The position numbers were made by a program, and so were the translations under genes. Positions 37,182 through 45,325 of a DNA stretch of 64,000 nt are shown one piece after another; position 1 is the stretch's first letter; each line of letters opens with the position of its first letter. Origin of the DNA: Sphingomonas hankyongi (GTDB taxonomy: Bacteria; Pseudomonadota; Alphaproteobacteria; Sphingomonadales; Sphingomonadaceae); the NCBI RefSeq assembly GCF_023516575.1, contig NZ_JAMGBE010000002.1, positions 558,001 through 622,000 on the forward strand, in the 5' to 3' direction. The notes below the pieces were generated by a model, which was given only the letters and a program-made list of their open reading frames with translations, was not told where the DNA came from and ran no database searches.

Positions 37182-39775
37182 ACCCGATTGCGGAGATGCG
37201 CTCTTTGCTCGACCGTACCCCGGTTTGTGCGGTTCGCCTGCATTTTGGCGCGGTATTCCCGATCAATCTGACGCACGCGAGCGAGACAGTTTTTCAGAAT
37301 GCCGGCGAACTCCTGATTGTCCGGGGACAGCATCTCGCCGTGGCCTCCATCGACCATGAACACTTCGGCCTGCTTGCCGAAAACATGCTGCACGTTTCCA
37401 TCCACAAACCAACGCTCCCTGGTTGCGATGATCATGGATGTGACGGGTAGCGGGTTGGGATCGTAGACGCGAAGAGCCCGCTCGATCGCGCGCCCGACGT
37501 CTATTGCTGCTTTCACGGCGCTGGTGTCGTGAATATCGATGTTCCAGTCGCCGACGACGGCGCGGCGTGCCATCTGTTCCAGCAAATGCTCTTCGTAACA
37601 TTGGTCGTCGGACTGTTGCGTGCGATTGAGAAACGGCGGGTCGATCAGCAGCGGACGATAGAATTTCTCGCCCATTCGATGGAGCAGACGGATCATCTCC
37701 AGCGCCACATAACAACCGGCGCAGAACCCGCCGAGGAAGTAGGGACCCTCAGGCTGCACGGTCTTGATGGCGCGCACATATTCCGCCGCCATCGCCTCGA
37801 GGGTCTCGTGGGGCTTTTGCTTGCCGTCGAGCCCGCGGGCCTGGAGCGCATAGAGTGGCTGATCCTCGCCCAGCAGCTCGATGAAATGTGGGCCGACATG
37901 GGCCTGCCCTCTGCGTCCGTGAACCACGAACAAGGGCGGCGACGATCCCTCGGTCCTGATCGGCAAGAGGATCGGCGTATGGATTTCGCCGTCGGTTGCA
38001 TGCTGGCGCAGCCAGGCCGCGACGCCTTTGACCGTGGCATCCTCGTGCAGCTCCGAGAACTGCCAGCCGAAATTCTCGGTCGCGAGAATCTGCAAGTTGA
38101 CTAGGCTCAGCGAATCCCCGCCAAGCAGGAAGAAATCGTCCAGGCGTCCGACCGATGGCTGGTTGAGGACTTCCGAGAAGATCGCCGCGACCCTCTCCTC
38201 AATCTCGTCTTCCGGAGGAACATAGCCAGGGCGGAAACGCACCTCGTCGAGGTTGAGCGCTGCCAGCGCGTTGCGATCGACCTTGGAGGTCGCCGTATAA
38301 GGAAATGCGTCGAGGAAAACGTAGCCGCCGGGAAGCATATAAGTGGGAAGCAAAGTCGCCAGCGTCTTGCGGATGTCACCGACCTGATGCTCACCGTCGG
38401 CGCCGCCAGTCACGTAAGCGAGGATTTCCTGCACTTCCTGTCCCGATCCGCCGCGCGGCAGGACCACCGCCCCGGTTACCCCGGCGCATTCGTAGAGCGC
38501 CGCCTCCACCTCGGCGAGGTCGACGGCCTGTCCGCGAAGCTTGATGCGGGATCCCGAACGGCCAATGAAATTGAGATTTCCGGCCTCGTCGATGAAGCCG
38601 AGGTCGGCGCTCCGGTAGCGCCGCCAGACCGGCCGTCCGTCGACATCAGCGAAGGCCTGCGCATCGAGATCGGCGCGATTGAGGTAGCCGGTGCAAATGT
38701 GCGGGCTGGCAATTGCGATGTTTCCGCTTTCGCCAACGTCGGCGACGCTTCCGTCTTGGCGGACGATCCCGATCTCGACGCCTTTGGGCGGTTTTCCGAC
38801 AGGCAGCGGGCCTTCGATTTTCTCGTGCGCGCTCGTGACTTCGAGGCTGCTGATGAAAGACGCCTCGGTCGCCGCGAGCCGATTAAGGATGCGGCAGTCG
38901 GCGCGAAAATGCGGACGCATCCGGGTGACATCGCTGGCGAACAGCATCTCACCCGCCAAATCGACCACGCGAACGCTGTCGAAGACCTTGCGCTCGCCGA
39001 TCGCGCCGCACAGCTCCCGCACGACGGTGGGCACGGTGTGAAGAAGGACGATGCCTTGCTCGTCGATCCATCGGGCCATGGCCGCGAAGGATTCGTCCTT
39101 CACCTCGAACGCGCACAATCGCGCGCCGGTGAAGAGAGCGCCGTAGATATCCATGTTCGACGCGCTCGCGCCATGCGCGAACAGCCAGGAGATTGGATCG
39201 CGTGCGCCAATCTCCATCGCCGAAATGTAGGCGTCGACATAGAAACAGAGGTTACGGTGCGTCTGGCAGACGCCCTTTGGCTGACCGGTCGAGCCCGACG
39301 TGTAGGACACATAGACAAGGCTGTCCGGCGAAAGGGCCGGTCCAGCCGTCTCCGGTTCGTCGCCCGGTTTCAGGCTGTCGAGATCGATGATGCCCGCGCC
39401 GATGGCGGCCAGGCTTTCGCCACGCGACATCAGGGCCTGATCTGCCATGATCGCAAACGGCCTGACTTCGTTGAGAATATGCCCCAGCCTCTTGTCGGGA
39501 TCGTTGACGTCGAGGAGGACGTAGGCGTGGCCCGAACCCGCGACGCCCAGCATCGCCACCAATGCATTGACCCGATCTGCCGTCAGGATGGCGACGAAGC
39601 CCGGTGCCGACGGACCAATCGCAAGTATCTGCGCTCGAGCGGTCGCGGCCAGCGCAGCGAGCTCCGCGTAGCTGAGCGAAACATCGGCGTTCGAGTAAGC
39701 GACTTCCGATGGGTAAGCATCGGCGATCGATGCGAACCGCTCGTATACGGTCAGCTCAGCTTTTTTAGCCCCCAT
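37178..39775 (-). CDS. Single-module NRPS (adenylation-PCP-thioesterase) with Cys-type TE
   Basis: An 865-residue enzyme. Adenylation domain, about 8-505: SYTSGSTGQPKG (157-168), RLAATEAS (299-306), YRSADLGF (387-394), GRSGSRIKLRGQAVDLAEVE (405-424) and a SKVDR lysine motif (497-501). PCP: LGGDSLSLV, carrier Ser555. Thioesterase, about 612-835: the nucleophile motif is GFCAG, Cys685, instead of GxSxG. Asp712 and His812 lie 27 and 127 residues on, the same spacing as Ser80, Asp107 and His207 of the surfactin TE. There is no condensation domain. The residue matching Asp235 of A domains appears to be Ser. The stop codon is shared (CTAG) with the convergent PLP gene. Confidence 0.9.
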   Translation of the reverse strand: MGAKKAELTVYERFASIADAYPSEVAYSNADVSLSYAELAALAATARAQILAIGPSAPGFVAILTADRVNALVAMLGVAGSGHAYVLLDVNDPDKRLGHILNEVRPFAIMADQALMSRGESLAAIGAGIIDLDSLKPGDEPETAGPALSPDSLVYVSYTSGSTGQPKGVCQTHRNLCFYVDAYISAMEIGARDPISWLFAHGASASNMDIYGALFTGARLCAFEVKDESFAAMARWIDEQGIVLLHTVPTVVRELCGAIGERKVFDSVRVVDLAGEMLFASDVTRMRPHFRADCRILNRLAATEASFISSLEVTSAHEKIEGPLPVGKPPKGVEIGIVRQDGSVADVGESGNIAIASPHICTGYLNRADLDAQAFADVDGRPVWRRYRSADLGFIDEAGNLNFIGRSGSRIKLRGQAVDLAEVEAALYECAGVTGAVVLPRGGSGQEVQEILAYVTGGADGEHQVGDIRKTLATLLPTYMLPGGYVFLDAFPYTATSKVDRNALAALNLDEVRFRPGYVPPEDEIEERVAAIFSEVLNQPSVGRLDDFFLLGGDSLSLVNLQILATENFGWQFSELHEDATVKGVAAWLRQHATDGEIHTPILLPIRTEGSSPPLFVVHGRRGQAHVGPHFIELLGEDQPLYALQARGLDGKQKPHETLEAMAAEYVRAIKTVQPEGPYFLGGFCAGCYVALEMIRLLHRMGEKFYRPLLIDPPFLNRTQQSDDQCYEEHLLEQMARRAVVGDWNIDIHDTSAVKAAIDVGRAIERALRVYDPNPLPVTSMIIATRERWFVDGNVQHVFGKQAEVFMVDGGHGEMLSPDNQEFAGILKNCLARVRQIDREYRAKMQANRTNRGTVEQRAHLRNRV

Positions 39776-39836
39776 GGGATTAGGCTACGTTCCCGCGCGA
39801 ATGTCCGCAACGGTCGCGCTTGCGGCCCGAGGAACT

Positions 39837-40061
39837 TCAGAAGCTTCGGCGCGATCCATTCCGCCAATCGAATGCAGGCGTTCCCGCCGCAGTCGCAAAA
39901 TCGATTTCGGACGACCCGCAAGTTTCAAGAGTCTTCAACCGGTCGAGGAAGATGCCCGCCAGGATCATGCGTCGCTCCCGCGCCGCCTGCGTGACTGCGC
40001 GGCCGGCAGCCGCAAGCTCCTCATTCGCGCGGCGGCGATAGAAACGTGCATCCGATTCCAC
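39837..40061 (-). CDS. Small helical protein with GTG start
   Basis: A 74-residue ORF beginning at GTG 40061 with a strong GGGGGAGGAA six bases upstream. The first 46 residues are highly charged and helical (SDARFYRRRANEELAAAGRA, then ARERRMILAGIFLDRLKTL), giving an amphipathic helical hairpin; the rest is polar. It lies 49 bases after tilS on the same strand. Short charged proteins of this look occur in sphingomonads, but I cannot name a family. The strong ribosome site is the main evidence. Confidence 0.6.
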   Translation of the reverse strand: MESDARFYRRRANEELAAAGRAVTQAARERRMILAGIFLDRLKTLETCGSSEIDFATAAGTPAFDWRNGSRRSF

Positions 40062-40110
40062 GGATTCCTCCCCCGCCGATCGTAGAAACCCCGAGTCGGC
40101 AAACGCGAAT

Positions 40111-41106
40111 TTAACGGCTGTTGCGGGTCCGTCGAGTCCGGTTCGGGGCCGGAATGAAGCGCCACGTTTTCCCGCCGTTGCAGAGCACTCCGCGCAGGGT
40201 CGCGCGCTTGCCGGACCGGAGCAACGGAAGCAGCTGATCGAGCTCCCGCCCGCGCAGGTCGACGCCTTCTCCCTCGGTCGCCAGCTGAAGCACCGCACGG
40301 CGCGCGAACCGCCACAGAATCTCCTCGGGCAAACCGGCCGGATCGAACTGAATGTCCTCATCGTTCGTCGTGACGCGCTGTTCCCATGCCTGCGTCGTTG
40401 CCCAGTGCAGGGCGGCATCGGCCGATGCGAGATTAGCGGCGCTACGGGAGATCGCGAGGGGGTCTAGCCAGGCCATCTCGGCCAAGGCCCGCCTGACGCG
40501 AATGCGTTCGAATTGTTCGTCCCGGTTGCTCGGATCCGCGACGGGTTCGAGGCCGACTGAACGACATACCTCCTCAAGTTCCGAGCGGCGCCACCCGAGC
40601 AAGGGTCGAATCAGGTTGAGACCTTCACCGCGGGATCCAGGCACCGGCGCGACCGGACGCATGGCCGCGAGTCCCTTGATGCCCGCGCCACGGTTGAGTC
40701 GCATGACGAATGTCTCGGCCTGGTCGTCCGCATGATGCGCAGTCAGCAAGGCGGCGGCGCCGCACCCTTTCGCCCACTCTCCGAGAAGCCGGTAGCGCTG
40801 GTTGCGGGCTCGTTCCTGAAGCCCGGCGTCGGGCTTCCTGGCCCACTGCACCTCGAGGATCTGGTGGGGGATATCCAGGCCCGCGCAGACACCCGCGACG
40901 AAGCGCGCTTCCTCGGCGCTTTCCGGGCGCAGCTTATGATCGACGGTGGCGACGCAGATCGACCCCGGGCGGGTTTCCGCCGAGAGCAGCAGCATCGCAA
41001 GGCTGTCCGCACCGCCGGATACGGCGAGGCCGAGGCGAGCATCAGGAGCTACTCGGCGGTCAAGCTCCCGGGCGAAGCGATCGATCAGCTCAGCGGCAAT
41101 TGCCAT
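40111..41106 (-). CDS. tilS: tRNA(Ile)-lysidine synthase TilS
   Basis: A 331-residue ATP-dependent enzyme that converts C34 of tRNA-Ile(CAU) to lysidine. The PP-loop LAVSGGADSLAML is at residues 26-38 and the adjacent VATVDHKLRPES and LLTAHHADDQAETFVMRL are conserved. The C-terminal tRNA-binding part is short, as in many alphaproteobacteria. It follows cpoB by 17 bases. The usual next gene, ftsH, lies 12 kb away. Confidence 0.94.
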   Translation of the reverse strand: MAIAAELIDRFARELDRRVAPDARLGLAVSGGADSLAMLLLSAETRPGSICVATVDHKLRPESAEEARFVAGVCAGLDIPHQILEVQWARKPDAGLQERARNQRYRLLGEWAKGCGAAALLTAHHADDQAETFVMRLNRGAGIKGLAAMRPVAPVPGSRGEGLNLIRPLLGWRRSELEEVCRSVGLEPVADPSNRDEQFERIRVRRALAEMAWLDPLAISRSAANLASADAALHWATTQAWEQRVTTNDEDIQFDPAGLPEEILWRFARRAVLQLATEGEGVDLRGRELDQLLPLLRSGKRATLRGVLCNGGKTWRFIPAPNRTRRTRNSR

Positions 41107-41123
41107 CCGCGCGCACTAGCACG

Positions 41124-42038
41124 TCAGCTGCAGTTTGCGCTCGCCTTCGCCTGGTCCAACTGCTTCCTGAGGTCGGCGCGAACCTTGGCGCCATAGACGG
41201 CGTCGAGTTCCTGATAAGCCTTGCAGGCCTGCGCCGGCTGGCCGAGCCGCATGAGCGACTGCCCGAGATAGTAAAGGCTGTCCGGCGCGCGCTCGCCTTT
41301 GGGATTGTTGCGGTAATTTGCGAGCAAGGCCTCGGCGGCGGCGCGGGGCTGGCCCTTGTCCAGCAGCGCGCGCCCGATGAGGTTGTTCGCGTAAGAAGCG
41401 CGGCGGTGCTTCGGATAGGCCGAAGTGAATGCGCGCAGCGAGTTGATCGCCTGATCGTACTGGCCGGCTTCCCACAGCTTGAACCCTTCGGTGTAGGCTT
41501 CTTCGCCAGCATCGAGGGCAACGGCCGCGTCGGGTCCGCCAGTCGCGGCGGTTGTGCCAGTCGTCGCCGGTTTTGGCGTGCCCGGCTTTGGCGTGGTCGG
41601 CTTCGGCGCGGCGGGCTGGGGTTCGGAGATCACCGGAACGGTCGCTGCTGCGTCGGCGATCCGCTGTTCCAGCGCATTGATCCGTTGCTGCTGCTCGTCC
41701 CGTGCGCGCTGCAGGTCTGACGTAAGCGTCCGCAGCTGGTTACCATTCTCCTCCGACATGCGCAGGATGTCCGCCATCTGGCGCTCGAGCGCGTCAAGGC
41801 GCTGATCGAGAGACGCGACGGAGGACTGCGTCGCCGCGGGCTCATCGCTGAAGCCGGCGGTATCAGCAGGGCGCCCGCGCGGGAATATTTGCCGCTGCAT
41901 CTGCTGGATCTGCCGTTCCAGCCGCTCGATCCGCTGCTCGGGCGTCGGCTGCGGCCGCTGCGCAAGCGCGCCCGATACCGGCAATATTGAGATCATCGCG
42001 CCAAGCGCGACGGCGGCATATCGAACCCGAAACTTCAC
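41124..42038 (-). CDS. cpoB: Tol-Pal system coordinator CpoB/YbgF
   Basis: A 304-residue periplasmic protein. Signal peptide ends at SGALAQ. Next is an N-terminal coiled coil (two segments, about residues 30-125), which trimerises in E. coli YbgF, then a Pro/Thr/Lys linker with a 15-base DNA repeat, then TPR repeats (EAYTEGFKLWEAGQYDQAI and following). It coordinates peptidoglycan synthesis with outer-membrane constriction. The GTG at 42038, preceded by GGGGA, is preferred because it begins right at the signal peptide. Confidence 0.9.
   Translation of the reverse strand: MKFRVRYAAVALGAMISILPVSGALAQRPQPTPEQRIERLERQIQQMQRQIFPRGRPADTAGFSDEPAATQSSVASLDQRLDALERQMADILRMSEENGNQLRTLTSDLQRARDEQQQRINALEQRIADAAATVPVISEPQPAAPKPTTPKPGTPKPATTGTTAATGGPDAAVALDAGEEAYTEGFKLWEAGQYDQAINSLRAFTSAYPKHRRASYANNLIGRALLDKGQPRAAAEALLANYRNNPKGERAPDSLYYLGQSLMRLGQPAQACKAYQELDAVYGAKVRADLRKQLDQAKASANCS
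41569..41613. repeat. Three 15-base tandem repeats inside cpoB
   Basis: Three near-identical 15-base units of the form GGYTTYGGCGTGSYC encode KPTTP-KPGTP-KPATT in the linker of CpoB. The repeats keep frame, so copy-number change would only alter linker length. Confidence 0.7.
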
Positions 42039-42105
42039 AATGAGATTCCCCACGCTTTGATTTTGCGACTGTGGCCCGCCGCAGCTTGCGGAGGGATGAA
42101 TCCGC

Positions 42106-42933
42106 CTAGCCCGCCGTGTTGCCGGTCGCTGGCGGGGCACCGGTCGCCGGACCCGCTTGCGCTGGCGCACCCGGCCCGCGCATCAGGTCAGCCGGAAGAA
42201 GGCTGACCTTCGATGCGACCTTGCCCGGAGGCCCCACCGGCGGTGCGACGGCGGTGCCGACGTTGATCCTGAGCGCTTCAGGCTTGCCCGCCTTCAATAA
42301 AGGCGCCGTAGCTGTCGCGGGGACGGTGAAGCTCTGGCCCGGAGCCAGCTCACCCGAGAACAAGGTCTTGCCCTGGTCCGTGACCTGGATCCACGCTGGA
42401 CCGGTGGCGGTCAGCACGACCGGGCCCTGGGCCGTGGCAGCTGGTTGTGCCTGCTGCGGCTGTTGAGCCGGCTGCGGCGCAGGGGGCTCCTGCTTTGTCA
42501 CTTCGGCGGCCGAAGGCTCGTTGCCGGAATCCAGCGACCTCTCGTTGAGATAGCTCATCAAGAGCACGATCACGATGACCGCCGCGATCGCCCCGAGGAC
42601 AAGCCACTTCGGCATCGTCCGGGCAGGATCGGCCGGCTCGAATATCTCGGTGTTCGTAACGGCGGCGCGCTGGCCGCCCATTTCGGCGCGCAGTTGCTCG
42701 CCGATCTCGGTCCGGTCGAGGCCAACGGCGCTCGCGTAGCTCTTCGCAAAGCCCGTGCTGTAGGTCGGAGCAGGCAGCTTGTCCCACTCGCTCGTCTCCA
42801 GGCTTTCAAGATGCCGCCTCGGGATGCGCGTCTGCGCGGCGATATCCTCGAGAGTGAGCCCTTTTTCCTCGCGCGCGGCGCGCAGGCGCTCCCCGACCGT
42901 TGGAATATCAGTCTGGGGTAGTTCCTCGTCCAT
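42106..42933 (-). CDS. rodZ: RodZ-type cell-shape protein (HTH-TM-DUF4115)
   Basis: A 275-residue bitopic membrane protein. Residues 10-80 are a Cro/CI-type helix-turn-helix (GERLRAAREEKGLTLEDIAA, IPRRHLESLE) that in RodZ binds MreB. One membrane span lies near 109-127 (WLVLGAIAAVIVIVLLMSYL), then a Pro/Gln/Ala periplasmic linker and a C-terminal DUF4115 domain beginning VVLTATGPAWIQVTD. ATG 42933 is the start; a longer open frame upstream lacks support. Its partner MreB is encoded twice in this window. Confidence 0.88.
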   Translation of the reverse strand: MDEELPQTDIPTVGERLRAAREEKGLTLEDIAAQTRIPRRHLESLETSEWDKLPAPTYSTGFAKSYASAVGLDRTEIGEQLRAEMGGQRAAVTNTEIFEPADPARTMPKWLVLGAIAAVIVIVLLMSYLNERSLDSGNEPSAAEVTKQEPPAPQPAQQPQQAQPAATAQGPVVLTATGPAWIQVTDQGKTLFSGELAPGQSFTVPATATAPLLKAGKPEALRINVGTAVAPPVGPPGKVASKVSLLPADLMRGPGAPAQAGPATGAPPATGNTAG

Positions 42934-42998
42934 CGCCTCGCCCTGTAAGCCCCGGGATTCCTGTTTGAAGGCTGGGGCGGTGGTGTCAACCGCCACGG

Positions 42999-45266
42999 TC
43001 AACCAATCGTTACGGAGTGCCGCCGAGCCCAGTCGTTGAGCGCGCGCCGCATGTCTTTCGGGGGCCGCGCCAGCAGCTGCTCGACACGGCTTCGGACCGC
43101 CGATGCGTCCAGCGACCTGATCATCGCCTTGACCGGCCCCACCCCCGCAGGAGTGATCGAGAAATTCTCCGCGCCGACCCCAATCAGCGCCATCGCTTCC
43201 AAAGGTCGGCCTGCCATCTCGCCACAGATGCGCGCGGGCACGTCGTGCGCGCGGCAAAGGTCGAGCACCCGCTTCAGATAGCGAAGGATTGCCGGGCTCA
43301 GCCAATCGTAGCGCTGCGCAAGCCGCGGCTCCGAACGATCGGCTGCGAACAGGAATTGCGTCAGATCGTTGGTGCCGATGGAGAGGAAGTCGACACGCGG
43401 CAGCAGCTGGTCGAGCATCTCGGCGAGGCTCGGCACCTCCAGCATCGCCCCGAACTCAATCTGCTTGGGAATCTTGCGATGCGCGTGGCGCGCCCATTCG
43501 ACCTGTTCCTCGAACAGCGCGCGCGCTTCCTCATATTCCCACGGCTCCGACACCATCGGGAACATCACGCGCAGCACTTTGCCGCCGGATGCTTCGATGA
43601 GCGCGCGGGCCTGCGCTTTCATCAAGGTCGAACGCTCCAGCGACAAACGAAGCGCGCGCCAGCCCATGGCCGGGTTCTCCGCCTCGTCGTGCACGTCGCT
43701 GAGATAGGGGAGCGCCTTGTCTCCACCTATGTCGACGGTGCGGAACACGACCGGCTTGTCCTTCGCCGCGTCCAGCACCTTAGAATAGAGCCGGTGCTGC
43801 CGTTCCCGCCCCGGCAGGGTCGCCGAAATCAGGAACTGGAACTCGGTGCGGAATAGGCCGATCCCGTCGGCCCCCGTCATTCCGAGCGCCGCGGCATCTT
43901 CAGCGAGGCCGGCATTGACCATGACGCTCACGCGCAGCCCGTCCTTTGTCTTGGCGGGAAGGCTGCGCCCTGCCGCGAACTCGGCGCGGCGCTTCTGGCT
44001 GAGCGCCATGCGATGCTCGAAGCCGGACAGCAGGGCACGGTTCGGGCGGATGATGATGCTTCCATTGTCGCCGTCGACGAGGATCGCCTCGCCTTCTTCG
44101 ACGCTGTGCCGGATGTCGTTGAGACGCCCAATCACCGGCACACCCATGGCGCGCGCGACAATGACCATGTGCGAGGTCAGCGATCCTTCCTCGAGCAGCA
44201 CGGCCTTGAGGCGCCGGCGATCATATTCGAGGAGCTCGGCGGGCCCCAGGTTGCGGGCGATCAGCACCGTGTCGCGCTGCAGGCCCGTCTGCGCCGCCGT
44301 ACCCATCCGTCCCGACACGATCCGCAACAGCCGGTTCGACAGATCCTCGAGATCGTGCATCCGCTCCTGGAGAAGGGCGTCGTCGATTTCGAGCATGCGA
44401 GCGCGCGTGCGCTGCTGGACGCGCTCGATCGCAGCCTCGGCGGTGAGGCCGCTGTCGATCGCTTCGTTGATTCGCCTCGACCAGCCTTCGTCGTAGGCGA
44501 ACATGCGGTAGGTCTCGAGGATTTCCTGATGCTCGCCGGCCGTTCCGAACTCGGCCTCCTTGGCCATATTGTCGATCTGCTCGCGCATCTTGCGGAAGGC
44601 GCCGTAGACGCGCTCGCGCTCCGCCTCGATGTCCTCTGCGACCGTATGCTCGACCACGACCCGAGGCTCGTGAAAGACCGCCTCGCCCTTCGCCATCCCG
44701 GCGACAAGCTTGAGGCCGGAAAGGCGCAGCGGGCCGGCGCTGCGGAGGCGTCCGCGCCGCGCTCCATCGACCAGCCGCGCGGCGGCGATCATCTCCGAGA
44801 GCACCATCGCCACCGTCTGCAATGCCTCGATCTCGACGTCGGCGTAGCGGCGCGGCTCCGCGTGCTGGACTGCCAGAACCCCTATCGGGCTTTCGAGACG
44901 AACGATCGGGACACCGGCAAAGCTGTGGAAGCGCTCCTCTCCTGTTTCCGGCCGATAGGCGAAGGCCGGATGATCGGCCGCTTCGGCCAGGTTGAGGATA
45001 CGGCCTTCCGCGGCGATCGTGCCGACGAGACCCTCGCTCATTGCGAGGCGCGTGACGTGCACCGCCTCCTTGCGCAGGCCGTGCGTCGCGAAGAGCTCCA
45101 GCTTGCCGTCGCGGAGCAGGTAGATCGAGCAGACCTCGCTCGCCATCTTATCGGCTATCAGGTCGACGACGCGGTCCAGCTTGGACTGGGCATTGCCGCG
45201 CGCCGCCATCACCGCGTGAAGGCCCGTCAATATCTCACGAGCGGACGCGGCGGCGGTCAACGGCAT
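42999..45266 (-). CDS. ptsP: Phosphoenolpyruvate-protein phosphotransferase PtsP (EI-Ntr)
   Basis: A 755-residue nitrogen-type enzyme I. An N-terminal GAF domain (about 1-165; VCSIYLLRDGKLELFATHGL) precedes the EI domains. The phosphorylated His is in SLTSHMVIVARAMGVP. The PEP-binding barrel shows GIGLFRTEFQFL, the GTNDLTQFLFAADR motif and the catalytic-Cys region ARICGEMAG. It passes phosphate to NPr and on to EIIA-Ntr, linking nitrogen status to regulation; those partners are not in the window. It follows the nitronate monooxygenase-like gene by 59 bases. Confidence 0.94.
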   Translation of the reverse strand: MPLTAAASAREILTGLHAVMAARGNAQSKLDRVVDLIADKMASEVCSIYLLRDGKLELFATHGLRKEAVHVTRLAMSEGLVGTIAAEGRILNLAEAADHPAFAYRPETGEERFHSFAGVPIVRLESPIGVLAVQHAEPRRYADVEIEALQTVAMVLSEMIAAARLVDGARRGRLRSAGPLRLSGLKLVAGMAKGEAVFHEPRVVVEHTVAEDIEAERERVYGAFRKMREQIDNMAKEAEFGTAGEHQEILETYRMFAYDEGWSRRINEAIDSGLTAEAAIERVQQRTRARMLEIDDALLQERMHDLEDLSNRLLRIVSGRMGTAAQTGLQRDTVLIARNLGPAELLEYDRRRLKAVLLEEGSLTSHMVIVARAMGVPVIGRLNDIRHSVEEGEAILVDGDNGSIIIRPNRALLSGFEHRMALSQKRRAEFAAGRSLPAKTKDGLRVSVMVNAGLAEDAAALGMTGADGIGLFRTEFQFLISATLPGRERQHRLYSKVLDAAKDKPVVFRTVDIGGDKALPYLSDVHDEAENPAMGWRALRLSLERSTLMKAQARALIEASGGKVLRVMFPMVSEPWEYEEARALFEEQVEWARHAHRKIPKQIEFGAMLEVPSLAEMLDQLLPRVDFLSIGTNDLTQFLFAADRSEPRLAQRYDWLSPAILRYLKRVLDLCRAHDVPARICGEMAGRPLEAMALIGVGAENFSITPAGVGPVKAMIRSLDASAVRSRVEQLLARPPKDMRRALNDWARRHSVTIG

Positions 45267-45325
45267 GTTGAACGCGCTATCAGATGCAACGCTACCGTGT
45301 CACGCAGCGGGAGCGGTTTTGAGCG

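Noticed and set aside
38387-39994. Plus-strand open frame (535 codons) opposite the NRPS gene
   Set aside because: Antisense shadow; the minus strand has every adenylation, carrier and thioesterase motif.
39774-40085. Plus-strand open frame of 103 codons between the NRPS and tilS genes
   Set aside because: No ribosome site and Arg/Ser-rich; the minus strand here has a better-supported short gene.
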